5,145 nt of DNA from Methanomassiliicoccus sp. Its GTDB lineage: Archaea > Thermoplasmatota > Thermoplasmata > Methanomassiliicoccales > JACIVX01. Below are positions 1 through 5,145 of this stretch, piece after piece; the stretch's first letter is position 1; each line of letters begins with the position of its first letter. Where the stretch lies: positions 1-5,145 of the forward strand of contig DYTM01000109.1 of assembly GCA_020725985.1 (NCBI GenBank), read 5' to 3'. Made by a program: the position numbers and the translations under genes. The notes beneath the pieces were generated by a model that saw only the letters and a list, made by a program, of their open reading frames with translations, did not search any database and was not told the origin of the DNA.

Positions 1-415
1 CGGAGACGTAGTCGTCGCGGATGGATCCTCCGGCGGCATCGATGCCGTACACATGGCCGCCCGTCTTGTCGATCCCGCCCATGACGAGCCCGACGTAGTA
101 GTAGCCGGCGATCCCGCCCCCGCTTCGGAGTATGTTCGAGAGGAGCGTGGCCGCGGATTTGACGTTCATCGGCGCGCCCCGCTTGAGCTTGTAGAGCTCC
201 ACCTCAGCCTTTATGTAACGTGCGAGAATCTGGGCGTCGCCTACGAGACCAGCGACTGTCAGGCCCAGGTTGTCATCGATCTTGAAGACCTTCTGTACTT
301 CCTTGTGAGCGATAACGTTACCCATGGTCGCCCGGTGTTCCGAAGCCAACACCACGCCGTCGGTGTTGACGATGCCGATTGTGGTTGTGCCCTTCTTCAG
401 TTGCTCATTCTCCAT
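1..415 (-). CDS. psmB: Archaeal 20S proteasome beta subunit, 3' end cut by window edge
   Basis: This is the catalytic beta subunit of the archaeal 20S proteasome, which degrades unfolded cytosolic proteins in the central chamber of a four-ring barrel. The 138 visible codons are about two-thirds of the usual length of about 205-210; the C-terminus lies beyond base 1. A short propeptide (MENEQLKKG) is followed by TTTIGI, so autocatalytic cleavage between Gly9 and Thr10 would expose the N-terminal nucleophile Thr. In mature numbering, Glu17 (in ASEHR) and Lys33 (in EVQKVF) fall at the positions known for Thermoplasma. The segments TVAGLVGDAQILARY, AATLLSN and YGIDAAGGS are family hallmarks. The ATG at 413-415 is chosen because it gives a normal propeptide and has an AGGTG-type ribosome site 7 bases upstream. 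The gene appears monocistronic, with its own TATA box. The identification comes from remembered sequence likeness and I consider it secure. Confidence 0.96.
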   Translation of the reverse strand, partial: MENEQLKKGTTTIGIVNTDGVVLASEHRATMGNVIAHKEVQKVFKIDDNLGLTVAGLVGDAQILARYIKAEVELYKLKRGAPMNVKSAATLLSNILRSGGGIAGYYYVGLVMGGIDKTGGHVYGIDAAGGSIRDDYVS

Positions 416-422
416 TGAACTA

Positions 423-430
423 CACCTTCC
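423..430 (-). promoter_or_regulatory. Ribosome binding site of psmB
   Basis: The minus strand reads GGAAGGTG here. The AGGTG part can pair with the CACCU near the 3' end of archaeal 16S rRNA. Seven bases separate it from the psmB ATG, which supports that start. Confidence 0.7.
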
Positions 431-480
431 AAAAGCGTTCAAAAGATGAATTGTGCTGTTTTCTCGAATGATAGTGGCTC

Positions 481-494
481 TATTTATACCTTTT
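481..494 (-). promoter_or_regulatory. BRE/TATA promoter of psmB
   Basis: The minus strand reads AAAAGG followed by TATAAATA, a near-ideal archaeal TFB-recognition element and TATA box. Transcription starting about 25 bases downstream would begin near 459, giving a leader of roughly 40-45 nt that carries the Shine-Dalgarno site at 423-430. The spacing and orientation fit psmB and nothing else nearby. Confidence 0.82.
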
Positions 495-520
495 GATTTT
501 CAGACAAAAATTCTATTCAA

Positions 521-528
521 TATTATAA
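521..528 (+). promoter_or_regulatory. Possible TATA box of the candidate RNA gene at 550
   Basis: TATTATAA is centred about 25 bases before the GGGCGG run that begins at 550, the normal archaeal TATA-to-start distance, and it marks a sharp change from AT-rich to GC-rich sequence. The element is nearly palindromic, so direction is not decided by the box itself, and the upstream bases are not a good purine-rich BRE. It may simply be part of the AT-rich region upstream of psmB. Confidence 0.3.
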
Positions 529-549
529 TTTACGGGGGTTTCGCGATTT

Positions 550-663
550 GGGCGGTTGGCTATACGCCTGCGGCGTTCGTCTTTCATGGATTTCCCCGAG
601 TAGGGGAGGGCATCCGCCCGGAACCCCATCCCTCCGTGAGAACGATGACTGCCGTTTGTTTTT
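550..663 (+). ncRNA. Candidate structured small RNA, family not recognised
   Basis: This is a GC-rich stretch of about 114 bases in an intergenic gap, and I can fold it by eye into one closed unit on the plus strand. The outer helix pairs 553-556 with 651-654. A small hairpin pairs 558-560 with 566-568. An inner helix pairs 574-578 with 640-644. Two consecutive hairpins follow: 593-597 with 603-607, and 608-611 with 616-619. Competing pairings exist, for example 605-610 with 630-635. A TATA-like box lies about 25 bases upstream, and TTTGTTTTT at 655-663 resembles an archaeal T-run terminator. I looked for tRNA, 5S rRNA, SRP RNA and RNase P RNA signatures and found none convincing. Strand, ends and function are inferred; the inverted repeats are seen directly. 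Confidence 0.28.
655..663 (+). terminator. T-rich stretch, possible intrinsic terminator
   Basis: TTTGTTTTT on the plus strand directly follows the closing helix of the candidate RNA. Archaeal RNA polymerase terminates at short T-runs without needing a hairpin, so this could end that transcript. On the minus strand it is an A-run and would not act as a terminator for the DUF2085 gene. Confidence 0.3.
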
Positions 664-687
664 ACAATCAAGTTCGAGTCGTGCTAC

Positions 688-704
688 AGGTTTCAGCGAA
701 ACCT
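688..704. repeat. Perfect inverted repeat, 7-bp stem with 3-base loop
   Basis: AGGTTTC (688-694) and GAAACCT (698-704) are perfect complements separated by AGC. With the hairpins at 716-740 and 768-801 it makes the second half of this intergenic gap as structured as the first half. It could be part of a longer RNA, the 3' untranslated region of the DUF2085 transcript, or a protein-binding operator. Confidence 0.55.
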
Positions 705-715
705 AGATCGGCGGC

Positions 716-740
716 GTGCGAGCTCGTTCCCGAGAAGCAC
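716..740. repeat. Imperfect inverted repeat (two-part stem-loop)
   Basis: GTGC at 716-719 pairs with GCAC at 737-740, and CTCG at 723-726 pairs with CGAG at 731-734 around a TTCC loop, with a small internal loop between them. The nearby CGTGCTCGG (about 748-756) could pair with the CCGAG...GCAC side instead, so two structures compete. Confidence 0.45.
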
Positions 741-767
741 AACCCCGCGTGCTCGGAAGCCTAATCC

Positions 768-801
768 CTGGATGGCGATACGGTGGGACGCTAGGATCCA
801 G
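768..801 (-). repeat. Stem-loop just after the DUF2085 stop codon
   Basis: CTGGAT (768-773) pairs with ATCCAG (796-801), and GCG (775-777) with CGC (789-791) can extend the stem inward. The repeat begins 6 bases past the DUF2085 stop on the minus strand, where a 3'-end stabilising or termination hairpin might sit. No T-run follows it on that strand, so a terminator role is not supported. Confidence 0.4.
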
Positions 802-807
802 TCTATT

Positions 808-1389
808 CTAGTCTTCTTCTGTCTTTGGGTCTTCCGGAGGGGCATTCCCAGACTCCTTGGTCTGCGCCGACGAGCTTCCCTTCGATTCGAGCAACTCCCT
901 CACAAACAGGGAGATAAGAAGTGAGACAGCTGCGCCAGCAAGAATCCCGGTGACGAATCTGACGGGGTTGTTTGATTCGTATGAAGTAACGAGCTGAAGC
1001 GTGCCGTCCAGGGCGAGGGGAAGGACTCCGATGAGGAATGCGAGGACAGTGATCCTGAACCTTGTGAATATCGCGACGGCCATGCCGAGGGCAAGCCCCG
1101 CAAAGATGCCGACGTCCCTCGAGCAGAACGGCACCTGGTTGCCATTCAAGAAGTAGGACCTCGAGGCGATCTGGTGGCAGTAACTGTCCCCGATTCCGTA
1201 CATGACCTTGGCAAAGGGGTTCATGGTCTCAATGACATCAGAGTTGTCGCTCCTCCCTACCACCCCAGTGAGATCCGTGACGCTCCCTGACGGAATGGCG
1301 AAAGGGGCTAGGACTGTGAGGAGGAGCCAGATGGAGAAGAAGGCCAGGAGGCCCGCTTCGGCCTTTCTGGAGCGGAGAAGGGAAAGCAT
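808..1389 (-). CDS. DUF2085 family membrane protein
   Basis: This is a 193-residue polytopic membrane protein of the DUF2085 family, whose biochemical function is not known. Family marks are CHQIASRS at residues 71-78, the NGNQVPFCSRDVG block at 82-94 with Cys89, and LALDGTLQL at 125-133. The paired Cys-His and Cys-Arg-Asp motifs sit just before a hydrophobic segment, so they could form a metal- or redox-active site at the membrane surface; that is inference. Predicted membrane segments are about 12-34, 93-110, 112-128 and 143-166. The hydrophilic tail of about 27 residues is rich in Ser, Glu and Pro and is probably disordered. The ATG at 1387-1389 has no Shine-Dalgarno sequence, but a TATA-like element sits about 29 bases upstream, fitting a nearly leaderless mRNA. 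The next in-frame Met (57) would lose the first membrane helix. It diverges from the FmdE-domain gene. Confidence 0.88.
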   Translation of the reverse strand: MLSLLRSRKAEAGLLAFFSIWLLLTVLAPFAIPSGSVTDLTGVVGRSDNSDVIETMNPFAKVMYGIGDSYCHQIASRSYFLNGNQVPFCSRDVGIFAGLALGMAVAIFTRFRITVLAFLIGVLPLALDGTLQLVTSYESNNPVRFVTGILAGAAVSLLISLFVRELLESKGSSSAQTKESGNAPPEDPKTEED

Positions 1390-1414
1390 TCAGAGGAGAA
1401 GGAAAAGAGGACCG

Positions 1415-1422
1415 ATAAATAA
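1415..1422. promoter_or_regulatory. Shared TATA-like element of two divergent genes
   Basis: The plus strand reads ATAAATAA and the minus strand TTATTTAT, the only AT-rich block in the gap of about 80 bases. Counting about 25-26 bases either way from its centre gives a start near 1392-1393 on the minus strand, almost at the DUF2085 ATG, and near 1444 on the plus strand, giving a leader of about 29 bases for the FmdE-domain gene. One element may direct both genes, or two overlapping boxes may be used. Confidence 0.5.
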
Positions 1423-1472
1423 CTATTCGTCGCCGTCGGGGGGGAGGAAAAGATTGATTAGCGGTGCATCTG

Positions 1473-1922
1473 ATGCGAGTACTGATGATCAAGCTGCCAG
1501 ACGAACTCAGAGAGCTGAAGCGCTTCCACGGTCACCTGGGCCCGTACGTCGTCGTCGGATACAAGATGGGCCTGATAGGGAGGGAGGTCTTCCCCGACAA
1601 GATCTCCGCTGTTCTCTACACCGGAACGAGGAGGCCGCTCTCGTGTGTCATCGACGGCGTGCAGTTCTCATCCTGCTGCACCCTCGGAAAGGGAAACATA
1701 TCGGTGAAGGAGGACGGGGTCGCCAAGGCGGAGTTCTATGATGAGAATAAGCTTCTTGAGATCACCCTTTTCGAGAATGTCAGATCTAGGATAGACGCCA
1801 CCGTCACCTCGGACAACGAGGAGATGATCGCATTCGATCTCTTCACCGCCGACCCGAGCGACCTGTTCAGGATCACAGAAGGCGAGTCAGCCCAGTCTGG
1901 CAGAGTAGTGAAACTGAAGTGA
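1473..1922 (+). CDS. Stand-alone FmdE-domain protein
   Basis: This protein of about 149 residues is an FmdE-family domain (Pfam PF02663), named after subunit E of molybdenum formylmethanofuran dehydrogenase but common as an orphan of unknown activity. Numbered from the ATG at 1473, it has FHGHLGPYVVVGYKMG at 18-33, Cys58 followed by VIDG, Cys68-Cys69, and TLGKGNI at 70-76. The His and Cys residues are the likely metal-binding site, by inference from their conservation. It ends after the core domain and lacks the C-terminal zinc-ribbon found in longer relatives. No membrane segment is visible, so it is probably cytosolic. No other formylmethanofuran dehydrogenase subunit is nearby. The start is uncertain: GTG at 1464, ATG at 1473 and ATG at 1485 are all in frame; 1473 is preferred because GGTG lies 6 bases upstream. 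The last 50 bases overlap the convergent secretion-platform gene. Confidence 0.87.
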   Translation: MRVLMIKLPDELRELKRFHGHLGPYVVVGYKMGLIGREVFPDKISAVLYTGTRRPLSCVIDGVQFSSCCTLGKGNISVKEDGVAKAEFYDENKLLEITLFENVRSRIDATVTSDNEEMIAFDLFTADPSDLFRITEGESAQSGRVVKLK

Positions 1923-3666
1923 ACACCAGGATGGCGACCGGGGCCCGGCGTCCGAACTGATACAAGACCTCCTTCCAGCTCCGCTCTCCAAGAAGGAAGA
2001 CGGTGAAGTAGGAGACGACGAAGGTCAGCTCAGCGAGATACCCGCCGCTCACGAGTATGTTCTCGGAGGCGAGGTGGGGGGAACCCTGTCCGTACTGGCC
2101 GATGATCCCGACCAGACTGCTCGTCACCCCGAGCACGATCGGCGCGAAGAATGTTGTGGTCGAGGTCATCATGTCCACCACCCCTTTCTGCTTCTCCCTG
2201 ATCCTTTCCTCGCAGGACCTCAAATCGCTCAGGTACTGCGCGAGATTGAGGGCGATCTGGCCAGCGCCGACGGTGTCCCGCTTCGCCGACTCGGCCACCG
2301 TTCTGAATGCGCCTGATACGAGCGGCGATATCCGATCCTCCGATTGATCGGACGTAAGGAGGTCCTCTAGGGCCGTATGTCTCATTCTCGAGCGGTGAAG
2401 GATATTCGCTGCGAAATCGTGGAACGACGAGCCCCTCCTCGCCTCGGCCGCCTGCCTCAATGCCGTTTCGAGGCTTCCGCCGGCAAGCATCCTGTTGCCG
2501 ATCTGGTAGAGAGCGGAGGCGAAGTCCCGATCATTCTCCGAGACCGTTTTCCGACGGAGGTGTCCCTCCCTGAAATCGAAAGTCATGGCGAGGGAGAGCG
2601 GCAGAACGATGCCAAGCAGGATGAGGTAGGGCTTCATATCTCCGAAGTCCGCCGCGGAAGCCGTCGCTCCGGCAATGACCGAGACGATCCCAGCCGCGGC
2701 CACTCTCCGGCTCGTATTGACGTTATCTGGGCGAGGCGCTGAAACGGGGTTTCGGGAAAGGACAGATCTTGCGTACAGGAAGGAGGAGAGAGGGAAGATG
2801 ACGAGGAGGAGGAAGGGCAGCAGGTAGGACTGGATGCCGATTTCCATTTGATCCGCAGAGAGATTGGATGTGTCGAGAATGGAGCTCATCGAAGCGAGGG
2901 GGGAGAGGGAGAGCAGCATCACTGGAAGAAGCACACCGAGCGCGAATAGCACCATCGTCGGCACTGAGAGCGAGGAGACATATCGCTCCACGCCGTTCTT
3001 CACTCCGTCGAGCACGATCGAGTTCGCCTTGTCGAGAAGGCGGCTCATCCCTTCCCGTGATCTCTCGTGCGTTGAGGAGATGATGAGGTGCATCGCCTGC
3101 TTGAGGCTGTCGTTCAACTCTGAAAGAGATTCCGTGAGGTCGAGGAGGGAGTCGAGGACGGTGCTGCGCGACCGCGTCGTCACGCTCCAGAGCGAGCGCT
3201 TCAATTTGTCAACAAGCGCTCCCTCGGAATGCCTGGTCGCGAACACCACCGCCCTTTCCACCGAAGGATAGAGGTGCATGTTCATCGCCATGCACCCCAC
3301 GACGGCCGGGGATTCGGCGAAGATAGTCCTCTCCTCCCGCTCGATCATTTCCCTCGGGGCATTCGCGATCATCGTCGCCAAGATGAGGGGGAGGAGGATT
3401 GCGGGTAGCAGGAGAAGAGTCAGAATCCCGGGGCCGAGGAGTAAGGAGGAGACAGCGGTTAGAACGGCGAGGGCCGAGATCGCCGCGACGAACGAAGTCC
3501 AGGATGCTGAGAGGACCGCCGTTTTCGAACTGCCTTTACCCTCGAGCCACTCTCCCGTCCGGCTCGTCATCGACGACCCGATCACCTTTGCGAAAAGGGG
3601 AGGAGGGGACCATTTGGCGATGCGCCTCACGGCGGAGAAGTATCGCTCCTCAGACCGCCCGACCAA
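1873..3666 (-). CDS. Type II/IV secretion F-family membrane platform protein (TadC/FlaJ-like)
   Basis: This is a polytopic platform protein of the T2SSF superfamily (PF00482), which anchors the assembly ATPase and helps extrude pilin subunits. It has 597 residues from the TTG at 3666, the usual size of archaeal FlaJ/TadC proteins with two fused domains. About nine membrane segments are visible near residues 52-74, 78-100, 235-258, 276-298, 321-338, 345-362, 502-523, 543-560 and 576-593. The two long soluble loops (about 101-234 and 363-501) are the paired T2SSF domains, each starting with an acidic/basic helix followed by a GNRMLAGGS-like or equivalent helical segment. TTG at 3666 is chosen because GGAGG at 3674-3678 lies 7 bases before it; TTG codons at 3672 and 3696 are alternatives, and no ATG is available near the upstream gene end. 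It overlaps the ATPase gene by 17 bases, implying translational coupling. Family is clear; the exported substrate is unknown. Confidence 0.87.
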   Translation of the reverse strand: MVGRSEERYFSAVRRIAKWSPPPLFAKVIGSSMTSRTGEWLEGKGSSKTAVLSASWTSFVAAISALAVLTAVSSLLLGPGILTLLLLPAILLPLILATMIANAPREMIEREERTIFAESPAVVGCMAMNMHLYPSVERAVVFATRHSEGALVDKLKRSLWSVTTRSRSTVLDSLLDLTESLSELNDSLKQAMHLIISSTHERSREGMSRLLDKANSIVLDGVKNGVERYVSSLSVPTMVLFALGVLLPVMLLSLSPLASMSSILDTSNLSADQMEIGIQSYLLPFLLLVIFPLSSFLYARSVLSRNPVSAPRPDNVNTSRRVAAAGIVSVIAGATASAADFGDMKPYLILLGIVLPLSLAMTFDFREGHLRRKTVSENDRDFASALYQIGNRMLAGGSLETALRQAAEARRGSSFHDFAANILHRSRMRHTALEDLLTSDQSEDRISPLVSGAFRTVAESAKRDTVGAGQIALNLAQYLSDLRSCEERIREKQKGVVDMMTSTTTFFAPIVLGVTSSLVGIIGQYGQGSPHLASENILVSGGYLAELTFVVSYFTVFLLGERSWKEVLYQFGRRAPVAILVFTSVSLLCQTGLTRLL

Positions 3667-5145
3667 CGCCAATCCTCCTTCGCACCAGCTCCTCAAACTC
3701 GAGCGGTATCTGCCCGTAGTCCCTTGTCCCCGCGTTCATCTGCCTCCAGAAGAACTCATTCGCCAGGCAGACCCATTCAGGTCCGAGGCATCCGATATGC
3801 CCCTCCCCGGCGAGCTTGACGAGTGTGCCCCTCATCGTCGCTCTTGCCTGGATGTTCTCCAACGCCTCTCCGTAGGACATGTTCCACGATTCGGCCACCC
3901 TCGCAATCGTCTCCGATCTCTCCTGGTTCAGGGCCGAGAGCTTCCCTCTGGAATGATCGAACTGCATGAGCATGTTGAACTCCCCCGCGCCCTTCTCCTT
4001 CGCCAGCTCAGCCACCTCGATGAGCCTCCTTATCTGCCTCTGGGTCCCCCGGGGCCTGTTCAGCCCCATCGTGAGCACGATGTCGGTTGCCCCGAATGCC
4101 TCCTTCGGGATGCCAATGTCGTGGACGACCCTTTCGTAGACGGATCGGGCCGAGTCCCCATGGATCGTGCCGAGAACGGAGGACCCCGCACGGCCAGTTC
4201 TCATGCTCTGGTAGAGGGTGTGCGCCTCCTTCCCCCTCACCTCGCCGAGGACGATCGCGGACTCGCCGAGCCTGAGGGATACCCTCAGCGCCTCGTCCGT
4301 CTTCTCCTCCTTGTCCACGCCGATTTCCTGCTCGACGAGCATCGACTGGATCTTGTAGCCCATCCGCTGCATCTCCCTCACCGGGAGCTCGAGCGTGTCC
4401 TCGATCGTCAGGATCCTCTGGGAGACGGGGAACTCAAAGAGGATGGCGCTCAGCAATGCCGATTTTCCGGCGCCCCTCGGGCCGCATATGAGGACGGTGC
4501 TCCGGCCGTCGATGAGGAAGGAAACAAGCCCAGCGGCGAGACAGTCAAGCGTCCCATTGAAGGCAAGCCTCGTCAATGTCCACGGCGTTCTGGAGTGCCT
4601 CCGGAGAGCGATGCCAGTCCCCATCGGACTGAGCGGTGGGCCGATCACGGTCGCCCTGGCCTCGAAACCCTGGACGTCCGTCTCCATGATGGGAAAAGCC
4701 TCCGAGAACGGCCTGCGGGAGTACTGCCTGAAACGGGATACAAGGCCGTCTATCTCCCTTTCGTTCGCGATGAGATTAGTCCTGCATTTGACCACCGTGT
4801 TCATACCGGAAATCCCATTGATTGTCACGTGCACCTGGTTCTCGGCCGCCGGCGCGTCCACGTAGATGTCCTCGATTCGATCGTCTGTGAGAAGGGTCTC
4901 GAAAAGGCCAAGGCCGACGGTGTACCTGGTGATGACCCGGGCGAGCCTGTCAATCACATCTCTGGCGTTCCCCGTTTCGAAATGGGAAGTTCCTCTTCTT
5001 CCAGACAAGTCTCTGATGATCTCCGCGGATCTTGATTTGACGAACGCCTTCAGCTCGTCGATCGACGCTCCCACATCGTCGGGCGGCGAGTTGGAGAGTA
5101 TTTCGATTGTCGCGATGATCATGCCGCCCTGATCGGGCGGAAGCT
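3650..5145 (-). CDS. Type II/IV secretion system ATPase (GspE/FlaI/TadA superfamily), N-terminus beyond window
   Basis: This is a hexameric secretion ATPase (T2SSE, PF00437) that powers pilin assembly or export at the cytoplasmic face of the membrane. Numbered from the in-frame ATG at 5120-5122, the N-terminal domain (about 55-170) holds the LLTDDRIEDIYVDAP segment. Then come Walker A GPRGAGKS (214-221), the Asp box ILTIEDTLELP (237-247), Walker B AIVLGEVRGKEA (289-300, Glu294) and the His box GTIHGDSARSVYERV (318-332, His321). All catalytic motifs are intact. GEVRGKEA is the archaeal FlaI style rather than the bacterial GEIRD style. A helical C-terminal domain of about 110 residues follows. 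The frame stays open from 5122 to the window edge and that ATG lacks a convincing ribosome site, so the true start is probably further right. It is the first visible gene of an operon with the platform protein; no pilin or peptidase is visible, so the system type is unassigned. Confidence 0.9.
   Translation of the reverse strand, partial: LPPDQGGMIIATIEILSNSPPDDVGASIDELKAFVKSRSAEIIRDLSGRRGTSHFETGNARDVIDRLARVITRYTVGLGLFETLLTDDRIEDIYVDAPAAENQVHVTINGISGMNTVVKCRTNLIANEREIDGLVSRFRQYSRRPFSEAFPIMETDVQGFEARATVIGPPLSPMGTGIALRRHSRTPWTLTRLAFNGTLDCLAAGLVSFLIDGRSTVLICGPRGAGKSALLSAILFEFPVSQRILTIEDTLELPVREMQRMGYKIQSMLVEQEIGVDKEEKTDEALRVSLRLGESAIVLGEVRGKEAHTLYQSMRTGRAGSSVLGTIHGDSARSVYERVVHDIGIPKEAFGATDIVLTMGLNRPRGTQRQIRRLIEVAELAKEKGAGEFNMLMQFDHSRGKLSALNQERSETIARVAESWNMSYGEALENIQARATMRGTLVKLAGEGHIGCLGPEWVCLANEFFWRQMNAGTRDYGQIPLEFEELVRRRIGVGRAV
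3674..3678 (-). promoter_or_regulatory. Ribosome binding site inside the ATPase gene, sets the platform gene start
   Basis: The minus strand reads AAGGAGGA around this GGAGG core, a near-perfect Shine-Dalgarno sequence. It lies within the last codons of the ATPase gene and 7 bases before TTG at 3664-3666. Its position argues for the TTG start there and for coupled translation of the two genes. Confidence 0.65.

Noticed and set aside
53..418. A 121-codon plus-strand open frame over psmB
   Set aside because: The minus strand encodes an unmistakable proteasome beta subunit over the same bases; the plus-strand product has no recognisable feature.
612..655. Partial resemblance to 5S rRNA (CCCGGAACCCCATCCC)
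   Set aside because: The match is limited to a short C-rich block; the rest of the 5S helices and the expected total length are missing.
668..690. tRNA-like T-loop sequence (AAGTTCGAGTC)
   Set aside because: The five bases on each side do not pair as a T-stem, and no acceptor, D or anticodon arms can be built around it on either strand.
453..764. A 103-codon plus-strand open frame across the intergenic gap
   Set aside because: It spans the psmB promoter and several stem-loops, begins in AT-rich promoter DNA, has no ribosome site and changes composition abruptly, so it does not look like a gene.
1202..1741. A 179-codon plus-strand open frame over the DUF2085 gene and the start of the FmdE-domain gene
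   Set aside because: It crosses two genes and their shared promoter, and its product is a low-complexity Arg-rich sequence; both real genes have family motifs in other frames.
1473..1922. Using the FmdE-domain gene as evidence that the organism is a methanogen
   Set aside because: Stand-alone FmdE domains occur in many non-methanogenic archaea and bacteria, and no other methanofuran enzyme gene is in the window.
3278..5035. A 585-codon open frame on the plus strand, antisense to the ATPase and platform genes
   Set aside because: It is the mirror of GC-rich coding sequence on the other strand. Its translation is rich in Arg, Pro, His and Leu with no domain or membrane pattern, while the minus-strand reading carries complete ATPase motifs.
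5120..5122. ATG at 5122 as the true start of the ATPase
   Set aside because: The frame remains open to the window edge and only a GGGCGG run lies immediately before the ATG, too close to act as a ribosome site. It remains possible, but an upstream start outside the window is more likely.

Overview
The window looks like a piece of a moderately GC-rich archaeal chromosome, most likely a Thermoplasmatota-type euryarchaeote. The evidence is an archaeal 20S proteasome beta subunit very close to the Thermoplasma protein, archaeal BRE/TATA promoters, an orphan FmdE-domain gene, a DUF2085 membrane protein, and a FlaI/FlaJ-like (TadA/TadC-like) secretion pair. The phylum is inferred from remembered family resemblance; no search was run.

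Layout, left to right. (1) At 1-415, on the minus strand, lies the 5' two-thirds of psmB, cut by the window edge, with a clear BRE/TATA box at 481-494 and a Shine-Dalgarno site at 423-430. (2) At 416-807 is an intergenic stretch of almost 400 bases. Its first third is AT-rich promoter DNA. The rest is GC-rich and full of inverted repeats; I can fold about 550-663 on the plus strand into a closed multi-branch RNA with a TATA box at the right distance and a T-run at its end, so it is a candidate small RNA gene. (3) At 808-1389, on the minus strand, is a DUF2085 membrane protein, probably read from a nearly leaderless mRNA. (4) At 1390-1472 is a short divergent promoter region in which one AT-rich TATA-like element at 1415-1422 is placed correctly for both flanking genes. 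(5) At 1473-1922, on the plus strand, is a stand-alone FmdE-domain protein. (6) At 1873-3666, on the minus strand, is a double-domain type II secretion F-family (TadC/FlaJ-like) membrane platform protein. Its 3' end overlaps the FmdE gene tail-to-tail by 50 bases. (7) At 3650-5145, on the minus strand, is a type II/IV secretion-system ATPase (GspE/FlaI/TadA superfamily). It runs off the right edge in an open frame and overlaps the platform gene start.

The ATPase and platform protein form one operon and should together make the inner-membrane motor of a type IV filament or secretion machine. No pilin and no prepilin peptidase lies in the window, so its substrate is unknown. psmB, the DUF2085 gene and the FmdE gene appear to be independent single-gene units. 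The strongest leads for something not yet described are the structured intergenic region and the identity of the filament/secretion system.
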